In this document: positions 62,762-64,000 of the stretch, piece by piece
How the letters are laid out: each line of letters begins with the position of its first letter
Position numbering within the stretch: position 1 is the first letter of the stretch
Source: Marthasterias glacialis
Lineage: Eukaryota > Echinodermata > Asteroidea > Forcipulatida > Asteriidae
NCBI GenBank assembly: GCA_911728455.2
Contig: OU452226.1
Span: 13,781,938-13,845,937 of the forward strand
Length of the DNA stretch: 64,000 nucleotides
Reading direction: 5' to 3'
Program-made: the position numbers and the translations under genes
Notes under the pieces: model-generated
What the model saw: the letters and a program-made list of their open reading frames with translations, nothing else
What the model was told of the DNA's origin: nothing
The model's database searches: none

Positions 62762-64000
62762 GTATGTGCCATTCAGACCGTGACGCTACGCGTGGCACAC
62801 ACCGTAACGCATACTGTCGTACAAGTTTCTGTATATGCATGGTTTTTAGAACACGGGTGGCAATCACTGCTAGAAATGTCCCAAAAGATCGTAATGATTA
62901 GTACGAGTAAAGCACCCATGTTAGACTGGTGCCCTGTGTTGAGCATCCATTGACTCTATAATGAAATGCGTTCACCGTGCACCTTTTATGTTGCTTCAAG
63001 CGGCGGATGCCACATCCATGCTTAGGATCTTCACTCCTCTGTACAATGCAAATATCACATCGTAGAATACATGTCTTCAACCTATTAACTGCCTTGAAAA
63101 TGGTGACTCTTGTCAAGATATATTGTGTTATTTTATGATATATAAACTGTTGTAGACATACTTGCATTAGATTAAATCATCTATGAATTGCTCAGAACAC
63201 CCAGCTGTGCCAGCCAGATGCTTACACATACGTAGAAAGCTGTAGTGGGTGTCTTGTAAAAGTTCATTTATCTTCAATTCATGCTACCAATAAAGTCTGA
63301 CTCAACTTGAATAAGTATTCTATATCTTTCATACCTGTAAACAGTTAGTACAACATTGGAAATTTAGTCGAGTTTTTTTTTTTTTATATATTATTATATA
63401 ACAGGCAGTTAACAGGTTAAGTCTGTGTGAATGTTTCTCAAGACACTGTGGTAGACTTTTTGATTCCCTTCTCAATTTTTAAGCCAAGCTTGCTTCATTA
63501 ATTCTTCTTAATTACAATCTTGCATGGATTTAGCATACCCGCTTGATGGCCATGGTACTTTTCCATATAATTCTAGTCTAACATGTGTTGTGTGTGTGTG
63601 TGTGCGTGTGTGTGTATTTTTGATAGATCATTTTAGCAGTAGTTGTGCTGACAAATTCATCTCTGTTCATGGAGCCAAACATTTAACACCTCTTATTAGC
63701 ACATATTTCTTGTGGGCCACTTCATATTTACGTTTTGTTTCACTTAAAGATAAGGAGCAGCAATGGTCACTCGGAAAAATGTTTTTTTTTAGAGCAGATC
63801 AATTTTCTGATGATGATGATTTCTGACTTTTCTGATTTTGGGAAAATATGACAGTGAATGCAGAATCACTGTTAGCTGCAATGTGTGCAGAAAACATTGA
63901 AATAGAAATCATGTTCCCAGGAAGAGTTTCACCACTGCTGCATCTTAATCTTGAATATACATTTGTCACAAGCCGAACTGTAGACCATGTAACCTGTGAC
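62762..64000 (+). other. intron after exon H (partial)
   Basis: Starts at GTATGT, phase 1. Contains an interrupted (TG)n at 63589-63616. No further exon was recognised before the window ends. Confidence 0.65.
63589..63616 (+). repeat. interrupted (TG)n microsatellite
   Basis: A TG run with one C interruption. Confidence 0.9.

Larger units (their letters stand above)
1..64000 (+). other. msi: Musashi-family RNA-binding protein gene, internal part (both ends outside window)
   Basis: Eight exons on the + strand splice into one continuous reading frame of about 242 residues (727 nt), with compatible phases at every junction. The first three carry the second half of an RRM and the linker after it. 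NRHRGFGFV and KKAQPKEVM are hallmarks of Musashi/Rbp6 proteins, cytoplasmic regulators that bind UAG-containing motifs in mRNA 3'UTRs. From memory, the junctions after NRHRG and after NKM in vertebrate Musashi genes fall at the same places, which supports orthology at family level. RRM1, the first half of RRM2, the promoter and the 3' end are not in the window. I cannot tell whether this corresponds to MSI1/MSI2, Rbp6 or a separate echinoderm paralogue. DAZAP1 or an hnRNP A/B-like protein is a less likely alternative because the linker is Musashi-like. Confidence 0.85.

Noticed and set aside
1-64000. CRISPR arrays, LTR retroelements or other virus-derived elements
   Set aside because: No regularly spaced repeats, no paired long terminal repeats and no protease, integrase, capsid or envelope motifs were seen. 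All repeats found are short non-coding foldback elements, SINE/LINE pieces or simple repeats.

Overview
The window is animal genomic DNA and holds the middle and C-terminal part of one multi-exon gene on the + strand, for a Musashi-family RNA-binding protein. The best evidence is three consecutive exons at 27992-28040, 46302-46384 and 47024-47120. They splice in frame to encode the second half of an RRM (VEDVTLMMDRQTNRHR, then RNP1-like RGFGFVVM) and the family-typical linker KKAQPKEVM. Many exonless kilobases carry short foldback DNA transposons with TTAAAGG-type ends, and tRNA-derived SINE pieces. From memory these resemble very abundant echinoderm (especially sea star) repeats, so I infer an echinoderm, probably an asteroid. 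That is an inference; no rRNA or mitochondrial marker is present.

Layout. 1-27991 is read as intron: no exon could be supported, and the exons for RRM1 and the first half of RRM2 must lie to the left. It contains dispersed repeats: a SINE head at 10.1 kb, a LINE 3' tail at 11.0-11.2 kb, and foldback/MITE elements at 14.4, 15.7, 17.4, 22.2 and 27.3 kb. It also has a tandem duplication at 26.2 kb and homopolymer G/C tracts. Exon A at 27992 is followed by an 18.3 kb intron with more repeats (36.3, 42.4, 44.2 kb), a CpG-richer non-repetitive block at about 30.6-32.5 kb and a tRNA-like SINE fragment at 36.5 kb. Exons B-H then follow within 16.5 kb (46302, 47024, 48599, 51129, 55076, 58480, 62537). 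The gene leaves the window to the right: the last exon ends in a splice donor, and I see no stop codon or last exon.

How the parts work together. Exons A-C build the RNA-binding surface and basic linker. Exons D-H encode a low-complexity tail rich in Tyr, Pro, Gln, Asn and Gly, with an Arg-Gly block in exon G. All introns from exon C onward are phase 1, so exons D, E, F, G and H are each symmetric and can be skipped without a frameshift. Exon D has a (CT)n tract at its acceptor, exon E appears to use a GC donor, and a TCAAT/YCAY-rich intron follows it. Together these suggest an alternatively spliced tail on a constant RNA-binding core.

No second protein-coding gene, functional tRNA, rRNA, CRISPR array, retrovirus or LTR element could be supported. 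Almost all other open frames are chance frames in intron.
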